Numbered from the stretch's first letter, positions 18,373 to 27,525 are shown. The stretch: DNA of 64,000 nucleotides from Microbulbifer variabilis ATCC 700307 (GCF_000380565.1 NZ_AQYJ01000026.1:124001-188000), one strand, 5' to 3'. The notes: generated from the letters alone by a model not told the origin. Numbers and translations: made by a program.

Positions 18373-20127
18373 ATGCGAGCTCACCACCTTATCCCACCCT
18401 GGTTAAAGCGCTACCAGCCCAAGTGGCTGGTAGGCGATGCCGTGGGCGCGCTCCTGGCCAGCATGATGCTGATACCCCAGGCGCTGGCCTATGCAGCACT
18501 TGCCGGCCTACCGCCTTACCTGGGCCTTTATGCTGGGCTACTACCCCTGGTTGGCTACGCAATATTTGGCTCAAGCTCTGTACTGTCCGTCGGTCCGGTA
18601 GCCGTTCTGGCTCTGATGACTGCCTCAGCCCTCACCCCCATCGCCACCCCAGGTAGCGAGGAATATATAAACGGCGCCATCCTCCTGGCCCTGCTCAGCG
18701 GGATCATTTTGCTAACAATGGGATTACTGGGCCTTGGCAGCCTGTCCAATTTATTGAGCCTGCCGGTGGTGGATGGCTTTGTCTCCGGCGCAGCAATATT
18801 GATTATGGTGGGGCAGATTGCACCGCTGCTGGGTATTCAGGGTGAGGGGCACACCGCTCTGGAGATTCTGGTAAGCACTCTCAGTAATTCCCCTATGACA
18901 GATCCGGAAGCCGCCTTGCTGGGAATTGTGGCCCTGGCCAGCCTGATTGCAGCGCGCCTGGGATTGCCATTTCTGTTGCGCAAAATGGGGGCCAGCCCAC
19001 CGCGGGCAAAACTGCTCTCGCGACTGGCACCTATGCTGATCGTCCTGATATCGGTCCTGCTCACCACCATCTTTCATTGGGAAAAAGAGCTGCCGGTGGT
19101 TGGCGTGATTCCCGCGGGCTTACCGGCCCTAAAGGTGCCCTCTTTTAATCTGGGCATGGTTTACGAGCTACTGTTGCCGGCATTGATTATTGCCCTGCTC
19201 GGTTTTGTCGAGAGCCTCTCAGTAGCCCACAGTATCGCCCTGCGCCGGGGAGAAAAACTCAACCCCAACGCCGAGTTGCGCGGCCTGGGCACTTCGAATC
19301 TTTTCAGCGCTTTTTCCGGGGGCTTTGCAGTAACCGGCAGTTTTGCACGTACTGCCGTTAATGATGAAGCCGGCGCGAAAACCCCGCTCAGCGGGATTAT
19401 TGCAGCGATAGTGATCGCACTGGTATTGCTGTATGCCACCAAGGTTTTTACCGAACTGCCGATCTGCGTACTGGCCGCCACAATAATAGTGGCGGCGGCA
19501 AACCTGATAGATGTCCGCGCAATGGCCCACCACTGGCGCTACGACCGCACCGACGGCCTTGCCATGGGCGGTACTTTCTTGGGGGTACTCTTGTTTGGGG
19601 TGGAGGCCGGGATTGGCCTGGGTGTAGGACTCTCTTTCGCTACCCTGATCTGGCGCACAAGCCGGCCTCATATTGCCGTGGTGGGACGGGTTCCCGGCAC
19701 TGAGCAGTTTCGCAATGTGCTACGCCACACAGTGAAAACCCTGCCGGATATCCTCTTCCTGCGCATCGATGAGAACCTGTTCTTCAGCAATATCAGTGCA
19801 GTCGAAGAGCGTCTGTTGGTGGAGGTCAAGCGCCACCCCAACCTGCACGACCTGGTGCTGATTCTCTCTTCGGTCAACCGTATTGACAGCACTGCCATCG
19901 AGCGTCTGCAACAAATCAATCGCGACCTGCTGGAGCGTAATATCTGCCTGCACCTGGCAGAAGTGAAAGGGCCAGTACTGGACCGACTGGGGCGCTCCAA
20001 GCTATTGCAGGAGTTGAGCGGCAGGGTGTTCCTGTCCTCTTATATTGCTGAATTGGCCCTGCGCCACCATAAGATCGATGACGACAATCAAGCTGCCGGG
20101 CCCAACCCTCCCGCTGATCCTGCCTGA
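18373..20127 (+). CDS. SulP family anion transporter with STAS domain, second copy
   Basis: 584 residues with the same architecture as the SulP protein at 13796-15517: transmembrane SulP domain (IPQALAYAALAGLPPYLGLYAGLLP, GSSSVLSVGPVAVLALM) and C-terminal STAS (ILFLRIDENLFFSNISAVEERL, LILSSVNRIDSTAIERL). The two are clear paralogues but differ over most positions and in base composition; this copy is noticeably richer in G+C. It closes the plus-strand operon behind the BigR-like repressor and the YeeE halves. Together they frame the locus as uptake of reduced sulfur and export of sulfite/sulfate (inference). Confidence 0.93.
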   Translation: MRAHHLIPPWLKRYQPKWLVGDAVGALLASMMLIPQALAYAALAGLPPYLGLYAGLLPLVGYAIFGSSSVLSVGPVAVLALMTASALTPIATPGSEEYINGAILLALLSGIILLTMGLLGLGSLSNLLSLPVVDGFVSGAAILIMVGQIAPLLGIQGEGHTALEILVSTLSNSPMTDPEAALLGIVALASLIAARLGLPFLLRKMGASPPRAKLLSRLAPMLIVLISVLLTTIFHWEKELPVVGVIPAGLPALKVPSFNLGMVYELLLPALIIALLGFVESLSVAHSIALRRGEKLNPNAELRGLGTSNLFSAFSGGFAVTGSFARTAVNDEAGAKTPLSGIIAAIVIALVLLYATKVFTELPICVLAATIIVAAANLIDVRAMAHHWRYDRTDGLAMGGTFLGVLLFGVEAGIGLGVGLSFATLIWRTSRPHIAVVGRVPGTEQFRNVLRHTVKTLPDILFLRIDENLFFSNISAVEERLLVEVKRHPNLHDLVLILSSVNRIDSTAIERLQQINRDLLERNICLHLAEVKGPVLDRLGRSKLLQELSGRVFLSSYIAELALRHHKIDDDNQAAGPNPPADPA

Positions 20128-20201
20128 ACCGAAATCCCCCATAAACTTGTAAGCGCCGGCCCTACACTGGCAAAATATCCAGTATTTGGGCGAAGCACAC
20201 G

Positions 20202-22421
20202 ATGGGCGGCAATACTCTCACCACTGAGCAACAGGCAATTGCAGATCACGCCGGTGGTCATGCCAAAATTATTGCCGTTGCCGGCTCTGGCAAAACCACT
20301 GCCCTGCTGCACTATGTGAAAAACCGTCTGGATGCCGGTATTTCTCCTGAGCGACTGCTGGTATTGATGTATAACCGTAGTGCGCGGGAAGATTTCGATC
20401 GCCGTATGCGGCACCTTGCGGATGGACCTATTCCCTCGGTACACACTTTCCATAGTATGGGCTACCGCTTATACCAACGCATGATCGCCAATGATCATAT
20501 TGCTGCGGCCAATCTCACCCCTCTCCCCCAATCCACTGTTCAACTGCAGATCTGGAAGGCGATTGAGGAATGTGCCCCCACCCACGAGCTGGAGGAAATC
20601 CGTGCGCGTAAGCAATCGGAGATCGAAGCTGCAGAATTTTTTATTGACTACACCAAGACCATTCTATCCGGGGACCTCAGCGCATTTCAGGAGCTGAAAC
20701 TCGGCGATGAGTACATGTATTTCCTGCAGGTGTTTCGTACCTTCGAAACCTGGCGCCGTAGCCAAAATGCTGTTACTTACGCCGACCTGATTTACGATCC
20801 CGCCATGCTGCTCAGCCTCGATGAGCAGATGGCCGAACAATACGGCAGCTATTATGAGGATATCCTGGTGGATGAGTACCAGGATATCAACGAAATACAG
20901 CACTTTTTATTGCGCGTACTCTACGGAAAATCCGGCAACGTAATTGCCATTGGCGACCCGGACCAGACTATTTATGAATGGCGCGGCTCCAAGCCAGATT
21001 TCCTGCTCACATTTTTTGATGGCGACTTTCCGCCCTCAAATATTTATCACCTGAGCCGCACCTTCCGTTACGGCCACCAGCTATCCCTGGCGGCCAATCA
21101 CTTTATCGAAAATAATCGCGACCGCGCCGATATATTCTGTGTTTCCGCCGATGAAGACCGGCATACAGAAATCGAACTGGTAAGAACCGATAAAGAAGGC
21201 CGCTGGCTGGTAGAGCATTTGCGCCGCTGCCAAAAGCATGGGCAGCCACTCAATGATATCGCCGTGCTAGTTCGCCTCTGGTCTATTGCGGCTCCCATTG
21301 AACTGGCATTGTTGGCCAACAATATTCCGTACAAATCTGCCAGCCGCAATACGGTGCTATCACGCCGCGAATTAAGGCCACTTTTTTGGAGTTTGAATAT
21401 TGCCTCAGGCCGATTTGCCGAGCTGCCCGCCAAACGGCGTCAACAGGGGCTTTACGAGTGGCTAACTGCGCCCCATGTGCGTATTCCTCGCAAAGTACTG
21501 GAGCCCATTTGCTACTCCCTCGCCGCCCTGGATAAGGGCTGGGGCAAGCAGCTGGTTCACCTGCTGCCGCAAGACCTGAGCAAGCCACAAACCAAACGCC
21601 TGCGCCAGCGCGCAGATCTGCTGACCCAAATTGAAAACTGGCGCGGCCATGCCGGTGAGCTGCTGCGAAGACATATCGGCGAACTGGAACTCCTCAGCGG
21701 AATTGCTGACGACGCCTTCACCCGCCAGCAGGGAGAAGAGCGGCAGCAAACCATCCTCGCCTTCTGCCAATATTTGGACACACTCAAACAGCCGCCCATA
21801 GAAGCCCTTGCCCACCTTCAGGAGCTGCAGCGACAACACCGCGAAGGAGAGCAAACTGAGGCAGATGCCATCCAGATAACAACCATGCATCAGGCCAAGG
21901 GACTGGAGTGGGATCAGGTAATTATTCCCACTCTCACCCAGCACAATATGCCCTACCAGCCCCAACGGGATTTCAGCACCCCCGCCTCCCTGGAGAGTGA
22001 GCGCCGCCTGATGTATGTCGCCATAACCCGGGCAAAGTCAAAACTATTTCTGCTGGCACCGACAGAGGCTGCCAATAAAAAAGACCCCGAAGCCTCCCAG
22101 CCTTCACTGTTTATCAGTGAAATGCAACTTCCCCTGAGCAAGTTGATGGCGGATTCACTGCGTCAACGCCCTGAACAGATAGATACTGATATCCCTGTCT
22201 CCCGCCAGGCCCTCCGCTACCTGGAAGCCTGTGATTACAACCCCAATATCAGCGCCCCACGTGCGCCCATACGCAAACCGGAACCCGGCGAGGGCCTACG
22301 CCACCGCAAACTCGGCCATGGACGGGTGCTGAAATGGGAAGACCAGCGAATTGAAATACTGTTTAGTGACGGCAAACCGCGGCGCTTTGACTGGGAGACT
22401 TTGGCTCAGTATTTAATGTAG
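20202..22421 (+). CDS. UvrD/Rep-like ATP-dependent DNA helicase
   Basis: An SF1A helicase of 739 residues. Motifs in order: Walker A AVAGSGKTTAL (~25-35), VDEYQDINEIQ (motif II), GDPDQTIYEWRGS (motif III), TTMHQAKGLEWDQV (motif V) and RRLMYVAITRAKSKLFLL (motif VI). The C-terminus (GLRHRKLGHGRVLKWED...) is the small Tudor-like domain found in PcrA/UvrD. No nuclease domain is present. It is probably a 3'-5' repair or displacement helicase. The gene stands alone after the sulfur locus with 74 bases between and no convincing RBS before the ATG. Confidence 0.92.
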   Translation: MGGNTLTTEQQAIADHAGGHAKIIAVAGSGKTTALLHYVKNRLDAGISPERLLVLMYNRSAREDFDRRMRHLADGPIPSVHTFHSMGYRLYQRMIANDHIAAANLTPLPQSTVQLQIWKAIEECAPTHELEEIRARKQSEIEAAEFFIDYTKTILSGDLSAFQELKLGDEYMYFLQVFRTFETWRRSQNAVTYADLIYDPAMLLSLDEQMAEQYGSYYEDILVDEYQDINEIQHFLLRVLYGKSGNVIAIGDPDQTIYEWRGSKPDFLLTFFDGDFPPSNIYHLSRTFRYGHQLSLAANHFIENNRDRADIFCVSADEDRHTEIELVRTDKEGRWLVEHLRRCQKHGQPLNDIAVLVRLWSIAAPIELALLANNIPYKSASRNTVLSRRELRPLFWSLNIASGRFAELPAKRRQQGLYEWLTAPHVRIPRKVLEPICYSLAALDKGWGKQLVHLLPQDLSKPQTKRLRQRADLLTQIENWRGHAGELLRRHIGELELLSGIADDAFTRQQGEERQQTILAFCQYLDTLKQPPIEALAHLQELQRQHREGEQTEADAIQITTMHQAKGLEWDQVIIPTLTQHNMPYQPQRDFSTPASLESERRLMYVAITRAKSKLFLLAPTEAANKKDPEASQPSLFISEMQLPLSKLMADSLRQRPEQIDTDIPVSRQALRYLEACDYNPNISAPRAPIRKPEPGEGLRHRKLGHGRVLKWEDQRIEILFSDGKPRRFDWETLAQYLM

Positions 22422-22628
22422 TAAATGCGATAAAGAAAAATCTTTATATCTGGGGCTGGGATATAGTTTTGCATCGATACTTAATGGTTTAGCGGTGAAA
22501 TGCCTATCACTGGTGGAAACCCATCAGTATCTTATTCAGATAACGAAAATGGATTTTTTTTGCATCGGTGCCAGTTACGCATTTACTGAGCGTTAACTAC
22601 TTCCGGACCAATTAACAGATAGATTTCT

Positions 22629-23117
22629 ATGCAACCACCCATTAAAAGCCTTCTTTGTCATCACCTCTCCCAGTTACTTTTAATTACTAATAAAATTCCA
22701 CAATCATTGTTCGGCAAGCAGCTTTCCCCGGATATGTTTTCCATGGGAGACAATGCAAAAATTGCAGCCAATTTTGCTTTGCGCGGATACTGCCCATTGG
22801 TTGACCGGAAAGTTGTTTCATTCGATAAGAAAGGGGTTATAAAAGAGGATATTCAAGATACTATCCAGAGAACACTGGAGTACCTGGATACCTTACCCAA
22901 AGTAACGCAACTTGATACCAGCAGGATAATCACTGACAAAGCCGGTTTTATTGAGGTGCAGCTGCCCCAAATTGAGTTTATCTACCAATACATACTGCCA
23001 AACCTCCTATTCCATATCAGCCTGGTCTATGGGACCGCACGCGCCCATGGTGTTGCACTCAGTAAAGGGGACTTTGATGGTTACCATAGCTATCCAGCCG
23101 GCTTCAGCTTTGTCTGA
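22629..23117 (+). CDS. DUF1993 family protein
   Basis: 162 residues. The family pattern is visible: SPDMFSMGDNAKIAANFALRG (residues ~34-54), a TIQRTLEYLDTL helix, and a C-terminal LPNLLFHISLVYGTARAHGVALSKGDFDGY. These fit DUF1993, a DinB-like four-helix bundle found as a cytosolic protein of unknown function. The His and Asp residues conserved in that fold are present, but I see no evidence for metal binding. The gene sits between the helicase and the tRNA-Arg gene with its own upstream gap of about 200 bases. Confidence 0.75.
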   Translation: MQPPIKSLLCHHLSQLLLITNKIPQSLFGKQLSPDMFSMGDNAKIAANFALRGYCPLVDRKVVSFDKKGVIKEDIQDTIQRTLEYLDTLPKVTQLDTSRIITDKAGFIEVQLPQIEFIYQYILPNLLFHISLVYGTARAHGVALSKGDFDGYHSYPAGFSFV

Positions 23118-23337
23118 ACTGAGGACACGCCTCCCGGCCTAGCACAACACCCCACCACTGAATCCACCCTCTATGCAGAAATACCGGTATTGACATGATC
23201 CGACCGACCCTTCTGAGCCAGACTCATTTCCTTGAAGTTGTGGCCGCTATCTCCCGCCCAGCCTCCAACATCCCTCGGATACCGGGCTTATAGAAGGTAA
23301 GGCAATGATTTATAACGACTTTTCTGTAAAAAAGTAG

Positions 23338-23366
23338 TTGACTTCGGCGAACACCCTCTATACTAT
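23338..23366 (+). promoter_or_regulatory. Promoter of tRNA-Arg copy 1
   Basis: TTGACT (23338-23343) and TATACT/TACTAT (23359-23366) form -35 and -10 elements with a 15-17 base spacer, about 14 bases before the tRNA 5' end. The second tRNA copy has a comparable TTGACT/TATATT pair. Confidence 0.7.
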
Positions 23367-23379
23367 CCGCACCCGTAAC

Positions 23380-23456
23380 GCGCTCGTAGCTCAGCTGGAT
23401 AGAGTACCTGGCTACGAACCAGGCGGTCGGAGGTTCGAATCCTCCCGAGCGCGCCA
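23380..23456 (+). tRNA. tRNA-Arg(ACG), copy 1
   Basis: A 77-base tRNA with encoded CCA: acceptor stem gcgctcg/cgagcgc, D-arm, anticodon stem cctgg/ccagg with loop ctacgaa (anticodon ACG), and T-arm ggttcgaatcc. The discriminator is G. It is identical to the copy at 34267. The final 38 bases recur, with one change, at 32562-32599, which makes this the probable left boundary (attachment site) of the island that follows. Confidence 0.97.
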
Positions 23457-23464
23457 TACAAATC

Positions 23465-23498
23465 AAAGGCTTACGTCTCACGGCGTAAGCCTTTTTTT
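23465..23498 (+). terminator. Rho-independent terminator of tRNA-Arg copy 1
   Basis: aaaggcttacg (23465-23475) and cgtaagccttt (23484-23494) form a perfect 11-bp stem, followed by a T-run. Confidence 0.9.
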
Positions 23499-23650
23499 GT
23501 TGTGGTGCAAATTGTGGTGCAAATTAAATAGGGTAATTACTCAAAACCTGTACATTTAGACAGCCCCTTCCGACATACAACCGACGCCTTAACGGCCCCC
23601 ACAAGTCAATCTATGACTTCCCAAAATAAGGGACAACAACCTCAGTTAAA

Positions 23651-24904
23651 TCAAGTCACCACTCTCGGCAAATCCCCCCACCGAGTGGTATAGGCAGGCG
23701 ATGTAAACGCCTGTCGCATCTTCCATTTCTTCTGGATGCCTTCAGCCCCCAGGAACAGAGTCCCCCGGCCAAATTTTTTATTGATCCGATCCATCGCCTG
23801 CATAGTCTCCCCAGCCCTTGCCGATTGGCCTGGCGTGAATAAATCACCCTGCCCTAGCGTGCGCGGGATAATCTCGACTAGCCCCACTCCTGCTTTCATA
23901 AATCGGCACCCTGACCGGTACAGACCAGCAATAGCCTTTCCCACCAGCCGCACGATTATTCGCGTATCATCGGTGGGGTATGGAGTCTGCACAACGGTGC
24001 TGCGACTGTAGTAGTTGGGCTCATGGGGCGAGGTATGCAGAAATACATGAATCGACTTTACGAGCGATTTTTGCGCTCGCAGTTTCTCCGCTGCCCTGCT
24101 CGCGTACAAAGTGGCAGCCTGCAGTATCGGCTGTAAGTCGGTGAGCTTTTCGCCAAAGGAGCGCGTGCAATAGATCTGTTTCTTGGCCGGAGGCTCTTCC
24201 TCCAAACCCAGGCAGGGAATACCGTTCAGTTCCTCTATCGTTCGTTCAATGTTCACATTGATATGACGGCGCAATATTTTCGGATTGGCCTGCGCCAGGT
24301 CATAGGCTGTTTGTATGCCAAAATCGGCCAGGCGTTTGGTGAGGCGCCGGCCTATGCCCCAGACATCATTGACGGCGGTACGGCGCTGCATCCACTGCCA
24401 CTTCCCTGGCGTATCAAGTGCGCATACGCCTTCACATTTAGGAATCTTCTTTGCTGCGCGGTTAGCTAACTTGGCCAGTGTTTTACTGGGCGCAATACCC
24501 ACACCCACAGGCATACGGATATCCCGCCAGAGTGTGCTGCGGATCTTACGGCCATAATTCAGCCACTCCTCTTGCAGTCCGTGAAGGTCCATAAACATTT
24601 CATCAATGCTGTATACCTCCACATTGGGGCTGAACTCTCGCAGGGTTGTCATTACCCGGTGGGAGATATCGCCATACAACGGATAATTACTGGAGAAGAT
24701 CGCCACCCGATGCACGCGCAACAAGTGCTCAACCTTGAAGAAGGGCTCAAGGTCGCCGATGCCTAATAGCTTCGCCTCTTTGGAGCGCGCCACCACAAAG
24801 CCATCGTTGTTGGACAGAACTACTACAGGGCGCCCACGCAGGTCGGGCCGAAATATCTGTTCACAACTGGCATAGCAGCTGTTGCAATCCACGAGTACCA
24901 GCAT
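23651..24904 (-). CDS. umuC: UmuC-like Y-family DNA polymerase, copy 1
   Basis: A translesion polymerase subunit of 417 residues (UmuC family length). The palm motifs are present: [11 protein letters not shown] (first catalytic Asp), YSIDEMFMDL (second acidic pair) and [14 protein letters not shown]. The C-terminus ([20 protein letters not shown]) matches the DUF4113 tail of UmuC proteins. It starts directly at the stop of umuD (TGA|ATG with no gap), so the two are co-translated under the LexA box at 25311. It is a close paralogue of the copy at 39200-40453. It lies inside the tRNA-bounded island, which suggests acquisition with the island. Confidence 0.95.
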   Translation of the reverse strand: MLVLVDCNSCYASCEQIFRPDLRGRPVVVLSNNDGFVVARSKEAKLLGIGDLEPFFKVEHLLRVHRVAIFSSNYPLYGDISHRVMTTLREFSPNVEVYSIDEMFMDLHGLQEEWLNYGRKIRSTLWRDIRMPVGVGIAPSKTLAKLANRAAKKIPKCEGVCALDTPGKWQWMQRRTAVNDVWGIGRRLTKRLADFGIQTAYDLAQANPKILRRHINVNIERTIEELNGIPCLGLEEEPPAKKQIYCTRSFGEKLTDLQPILQAATLYASRAAEKLRAQKSLVKSIHVFLHTSPHEPNYYSRSTVVQTPYPTDDTRIIVRLVGKAIAGLYRSGCRFMKAGVGLVEIIPRTLGQGDLFTPGQSARAGETMQAMDRINKKFGRGTLFLGAEGIQKKWKMRQAFTSPAYTTRWGDLPRVVT

Positions 24905-25294
24905 TCAGAGCAGACGGTGGTAGCGCACCGAAGCCTTTACCACCCCTTCAACAATCAATTCCTGCCCCTCCCAGATGGGGATCGGGGTGTAATCGTCATT
25001 GGCAGAGAGCAGTCGCCCCTTCTGCTGGTCCAGCACTTTGCAGGTCAGCTGCCCATCCAGGGCCACCACAACCACATCGCCATGGGCAGGGGTCAGCGAG
25101 CGATCGACTATCAACAGATCTTTATCGAAGATGCCCAGCCCCATCATAGAATCCCCATTCGCCCGCGCCATAAAGGTTGCCGCAGGCTTGGTGATCAAAT
25201 GCTCGTCCAGGCTTAGGGCTGCCTCCTTGTGGTCATCAGCGGGTGAAGGGAAACCACAGGCAACGCCGTGGCCAAAGAGTGTGGAAAGCTTCAT
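24905..25294 (-). CDS. umuD: UmuD-like self-cleaving SOS protein, copy 1
   Basis: 129 residues of the LexA/UmuD S24 family. The predicted self-cleavage site is Cys13-Gly14 (VACGFPSP). The catalytic Ser49 (ANGDSM) and Lys86 (QLTCKVL) are in place. After RecA-stimulated cleavage, UmuD' joins UmuC to form polymerase V. A LexA box begins 17 bases upstream of the ATG. The second copy has Ala-Gly in place of Cys-Gly at the cleavage site. Confidence 0.95.
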   Translation of the reverse strand: MKLSTLFGHGVACGFPSPADDHKEAALSLDEHLITKPAATFMARANGDSMMGLGIFDKDLLIVDRSLTPAHGDVVVVALDGQLTCKVLDQQKGRLLSANDDYTPIPIWEGQELIVEGVVKASVRYHRLL

Positions 25295-25310
25295 ACTGGA
25301 GCACCAAATA

Positions 25311-25326
25311 CTGTATATATATACAG
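25311..25326. promoter_or_regulatory. LexA (SOS) box of umuDC copy 1
   Basis: ctgtatatatatacag is a perfect palindrome matching the CTGT-N8-ACAG LexA operator. It lies 17 bases upstream of the umuD start. Confidence 0.92.
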
Positions 25327-25410
25327 TTTATTGCTATAGGCATCCAACAGACAAGGGGAATGAGTGACTATGAGGCCGGCACCACTCACGGCACCGACTC
25401 TACCAAGCAG

Positions 25411-25620
25411 TTAGGCCGCCTCTTCAACTGCAGGACTTCCTCCTGGGATCTTTTGCTCATAGGCAAAGATAACGCCTTGAAGCACCTGCCCTACCTCCTC
25501 GCCAATAAGCTGCAACAAGGCTTTACGGGCCCGCTGATTCGGACAATCCGCAACCCATTCCAGGCCGGCACATAGATTGGTGACATGATGAAGTTGTTGA
25601 ATATGAGCAGTCATTGGCAT
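25411..25620 (-). CDS. Small hypothetical protein with a strong RBS
   Basis: I do not recognise this 69-residue protein. The call rests on an excellent ribosome binding site: AGGAGGT five bases before the ATG at 25618-25620. The sequence is mostly helical (ARKALLQLIGEEVGQVLQGVIFAYE) with two cysteines, no signal peptide and no membrane segment. It lies 85 bases upstream of the LexA box of umuDC, on the same strand, inside the tRNA-bounded island. It could be a regulator or an accessory of the SOS operon, but nothing in the sequence proves it. Confidence 0.6.
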   Translation of the reverse strand: MPMTAHIQQLHHVTNLCAGLEWVADCPNQRARKALLQLIGEEVGQVLQGVIFAYEQKIPGGSPAVEEAA

Positions 25621-25865
25621 GGTCCACCTCCTGTAGGAACTACAAAACCCTCACTGCACTCAAGACCTAAGCTGCAGTGGCTTGTCACCGTTGAGTCCAT
25701 TCAGTACTTTATTCGGGCCTTTGATGACAAACATCCCAACGCTACTAGCTAAATCACAGTTCTTAAATAGATATTCTGGATTATTCCTAATCTAGCAATG
25801 CAAAATGCTGTCAAATTTCTAATATCGCAATTTATGGGATTACGTGAGGGTACGGCAGATAGTTG

Positions 25866-26207
25866 ATGTTTGAGCCAGGCACACTGGGCAAGCGCCTGCG
25901 CGAAGCAAGGAAACGGGAAAGGATGACTGGGGCACAGCTGAGCCAGAGGCTGGGGCTTGCGCCTTCGCAGATTTCAAGAATGGAAACTGGGGTTCAGCGA
26001 ATACCGGCAGAGTTGCTGCCGGTATGGTGCGAGACTGTGGGTATCACCTTGGCGGAAGTATATGGAGTGGAACTAAGGCACCACTTTGTACAAATTCCAT
26101 TTCCACCATTGGTTGCAAGGCTCTATGGGCAGCTACCGAGAGAATTCCGGCGACATATCCACAGGGCTATAGAGAGCAGCTACCAGCTATGGAAGAGTCG
26201 GCGATAG
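25866..26207 (+). CDS. XRE-type helix-turn-helix regulator
   Basis: About 113 residues. The N-terminal ~65 form a cro/C1-type HTH: LGKRLREARKRERMTGAQLSQRLGLAPSQISRMETGVQRI. The rest is short and basic, with a helical tail (REFRRHIHRAIESSYQLWKSRR). The ATG at 25866 is preceded by an in-frame TTG. The RBS is weak. It is the only plus-strand gene of the island interior, and its stop codon (26205-26207) lies at the edge of the last attC-like repeat of the cassette array. It may therefore be an old chromosomal neighbour of the array or an island regulator. Confidence 0.85.
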   Translation: MFEPGTLGKRLREARKRERMTGAQLSQRLGLAPSQISRMETGVQRIPAELLPVWCETVGITLAEVYGVELRHHFVQIPFPPLVARLYGQLPREFRRHIHRAIESSYQLWKSRR

Positions 26208-26266
26208 CGCCCGGCTCAGCGGTAATTGGAGCGCAGCGTAAATTGATCCGCTGCAGTTGTTTGATA
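26204..26266 (-). repeat. attC-like site, terminal (degenerate)
   Basis: The inner inverted repeat pairs ggctcagcgg with ccgctgcag around a core (ggagcgcagcgtaaattga) that is shared with the attC at 30558. The end boxes are degenerate (atagcgcc and gttgtttg instead of ctaacgcc and cttgtta). It follows the last cassette gene and overlaps the stop of the XRE gene. Confidence 0.6.
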
Positions 26267-26272
26267 GAAGGT

Positions 26273-26752
26273 TTAATGCTCATAGCTTTGCTTAACCCTT
26301 CCATTCAATTCGATACAAGCTCTAATAACTTTTAAAGAAGCTCCAACTAGAACTTCATTCCTTCCTGCTTCTTCTTCTCCTGCTGGAAGAAACTTACCAC
26401 CGTGAAAGAGATTGTTTCTTACTGTGCGAACAAACCTAATAATCTGCTGCGTAGTTCTCTGGTGTTGATCTACGGTTTGGTCTTTAAATTTCACTTGATC
26501 TTCTTTTAGCACTTGCTTTCTTGGTGGTGAATTTAAAAGCAAATTCTTTGCTTCAATTAATTCTTTGTCTTCCAGTTGATTAAATTGTTGGTCAATTTCA
26601 TTGGCGAAACGATCCCACGCAGGTTCGACCTTATCTTCATTTCCTATTGCATATCCTGTTGACTTTAAGGCATGTTCCATCCGTGAAAAAGTCACCATGA
26701 ACTCAATGGTTAAGTCAGCAGGCATATGTAATTGTTGAAATAGGTGGTTCAC
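26273..26752 (-). CDS. Cassette 10: HEPN-like protein
   Basis: 159 helical residues. Arg112-Asn-Asn-Leu-Phe-His117 (VRNNLFHGGK) fits the R-x4-H active-site motif of HEPN RNases. The ATG lies about ten bases from the attC boundary, so there is almost no leader, as is usual for integron cassettes. It is the last cassette of the array. HEPN proteins act as RNA-cleaving toxins in toxin-antitoxin and defence systems, or as inactive partners. I see no nucleotidyltransferase (MNT) partner. The HEPN call rests on the motif and helicity, so it should be tested by a profile search. Confidence 0.65.
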   Translation of the reverse strand: MNHLFQQLHMPADLTIEFMVTFSRMEHALKSTGYAIGNEDKVEPAWDRFANEIDQQFNQLEDKELIEAKNLLLNSPPRKQVLKEDQVKFKDQTVDQHQRTTQQIIRFVRTVRNNLFHGGKFLPAGEEEAGRNEVLVGASLKVIRACIELNGRVKQSYEH

Positions 26753-26762
26753 ATTGGTTACC

Positions 26763-26824
26763 TTCTAACGCCGCCAGCAGAGGCCCGCGCCTGCGCGGGT
26801 TCTGCTGCTTGGCCTTGCTATAAC
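26763..26824 (-). repeat. attC-like site after cassette 9
   Basis: The ttctaacgccgcc ... ggccttgctataac ends flank an inverted repeat, ccagcagaggcccgcgc/gcgcgggttctgctgc. It is about 60 bases, the compact attC form. Confidence 0.85.
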
Positions 26825-27510
26825 TTTTTACCTATAAATTTAAAATCTATACCCCATTCGGTGAAAGCACGATCTAGACCACCAATGCAGTCTATTGTTG
26901 CACCTATAGGATTATTAAAGTCTACTTTTTTTCTGCTTAACAGTATATCTACGACTGTACTGCTTGAAAAAGCACACCACTCTAGAAAGTACAAATTAAA
27001 GAAGTCGTTGACAGATTTAAGCGCCAATATGGCATGTTCACGACGCCAGCTACTTGGGTCGAATGGAAATTTTAGCTGCTTAGTATTCCCATGGTCAGCA
27101 CTCCAAACATTCTCTGATATTTTACTCCATTTAGATTTCTTAACCTTCGGGTGTACATAAAGGTCTCGAATAATCTTTAACTCATGTACAAATTGTATCT
27201 GATGTACGCCTCTATCAAACTTAATATCAGGTTTTATTTTATTCAAGAAGTACTCAAATTTAGAGAGCGTTGGGAGCTTTTCAATATCACTGTAAAACTG
27301 GGTAGATAAATCCAGCGAATCAATTAAACAGTTTGATGCGCTTTCTAGTAGAAGGATGCAATTAATCACTGATGATCTGATAAAAGGGCGAATTACATCA
27401 TCTTGATATTTATCTTGATCAGTATCGAATGCGAAATAGAGTAGATAGACAGAATCGTATAGTTGATTCTCAAACGTCCTCAAATAATGCCCTCTATCTT
27501 CGATGTTCAT
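26818..27510 (-). CDS. Cassette 9: HEPN-like protein
   Basis: 230 residues, predicted mostly helical. Arg115-Asp-Leu-Tyr-Val-His120 in KIIRDLYVHPK matches the R-x4-H motif of HEPN proteins. The stop is inside the following attC-like repeat, and the start is just downstream of the previous one, with a leader of only ~16 bases. No signal or membrane segment is present. Function unknown; possibly an RNase toxin or defence effector (inference from the motif). Confidence 0.65.
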   Translation of the reverse strand: MNIEDRGHYLRTFENQLYDSVYLLYFAFDTDQDKYQDDVIRPFIRSSVINCILLLESASNCLIDSLDLSTQFYSDIEKLPTLSKFEYFLNKIKPDIKFDRGVHQIQFVHELKIIRDLYVHPKVKKSKWSKISENVWSADHGNTKQLKFPFDPSSWRREHAILALKSVNDFFNLYFLEWCAFSSSTVVDILLSRKKVDFNNPIGATIDCIGGLDRAFTEWGIDFKFIGKKL

Positions 27511-27525
27511 TGGTTCCTTCCAGAG

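Noticed and set aside
23224..23481. Minus-strand 85-codon frame across tRNA-Arg copy 1
   Set aside because: It reads the antisense of the tRNA; the same peptide motif (ARSGGFEP) recurs at any antisense tRNA of this type.
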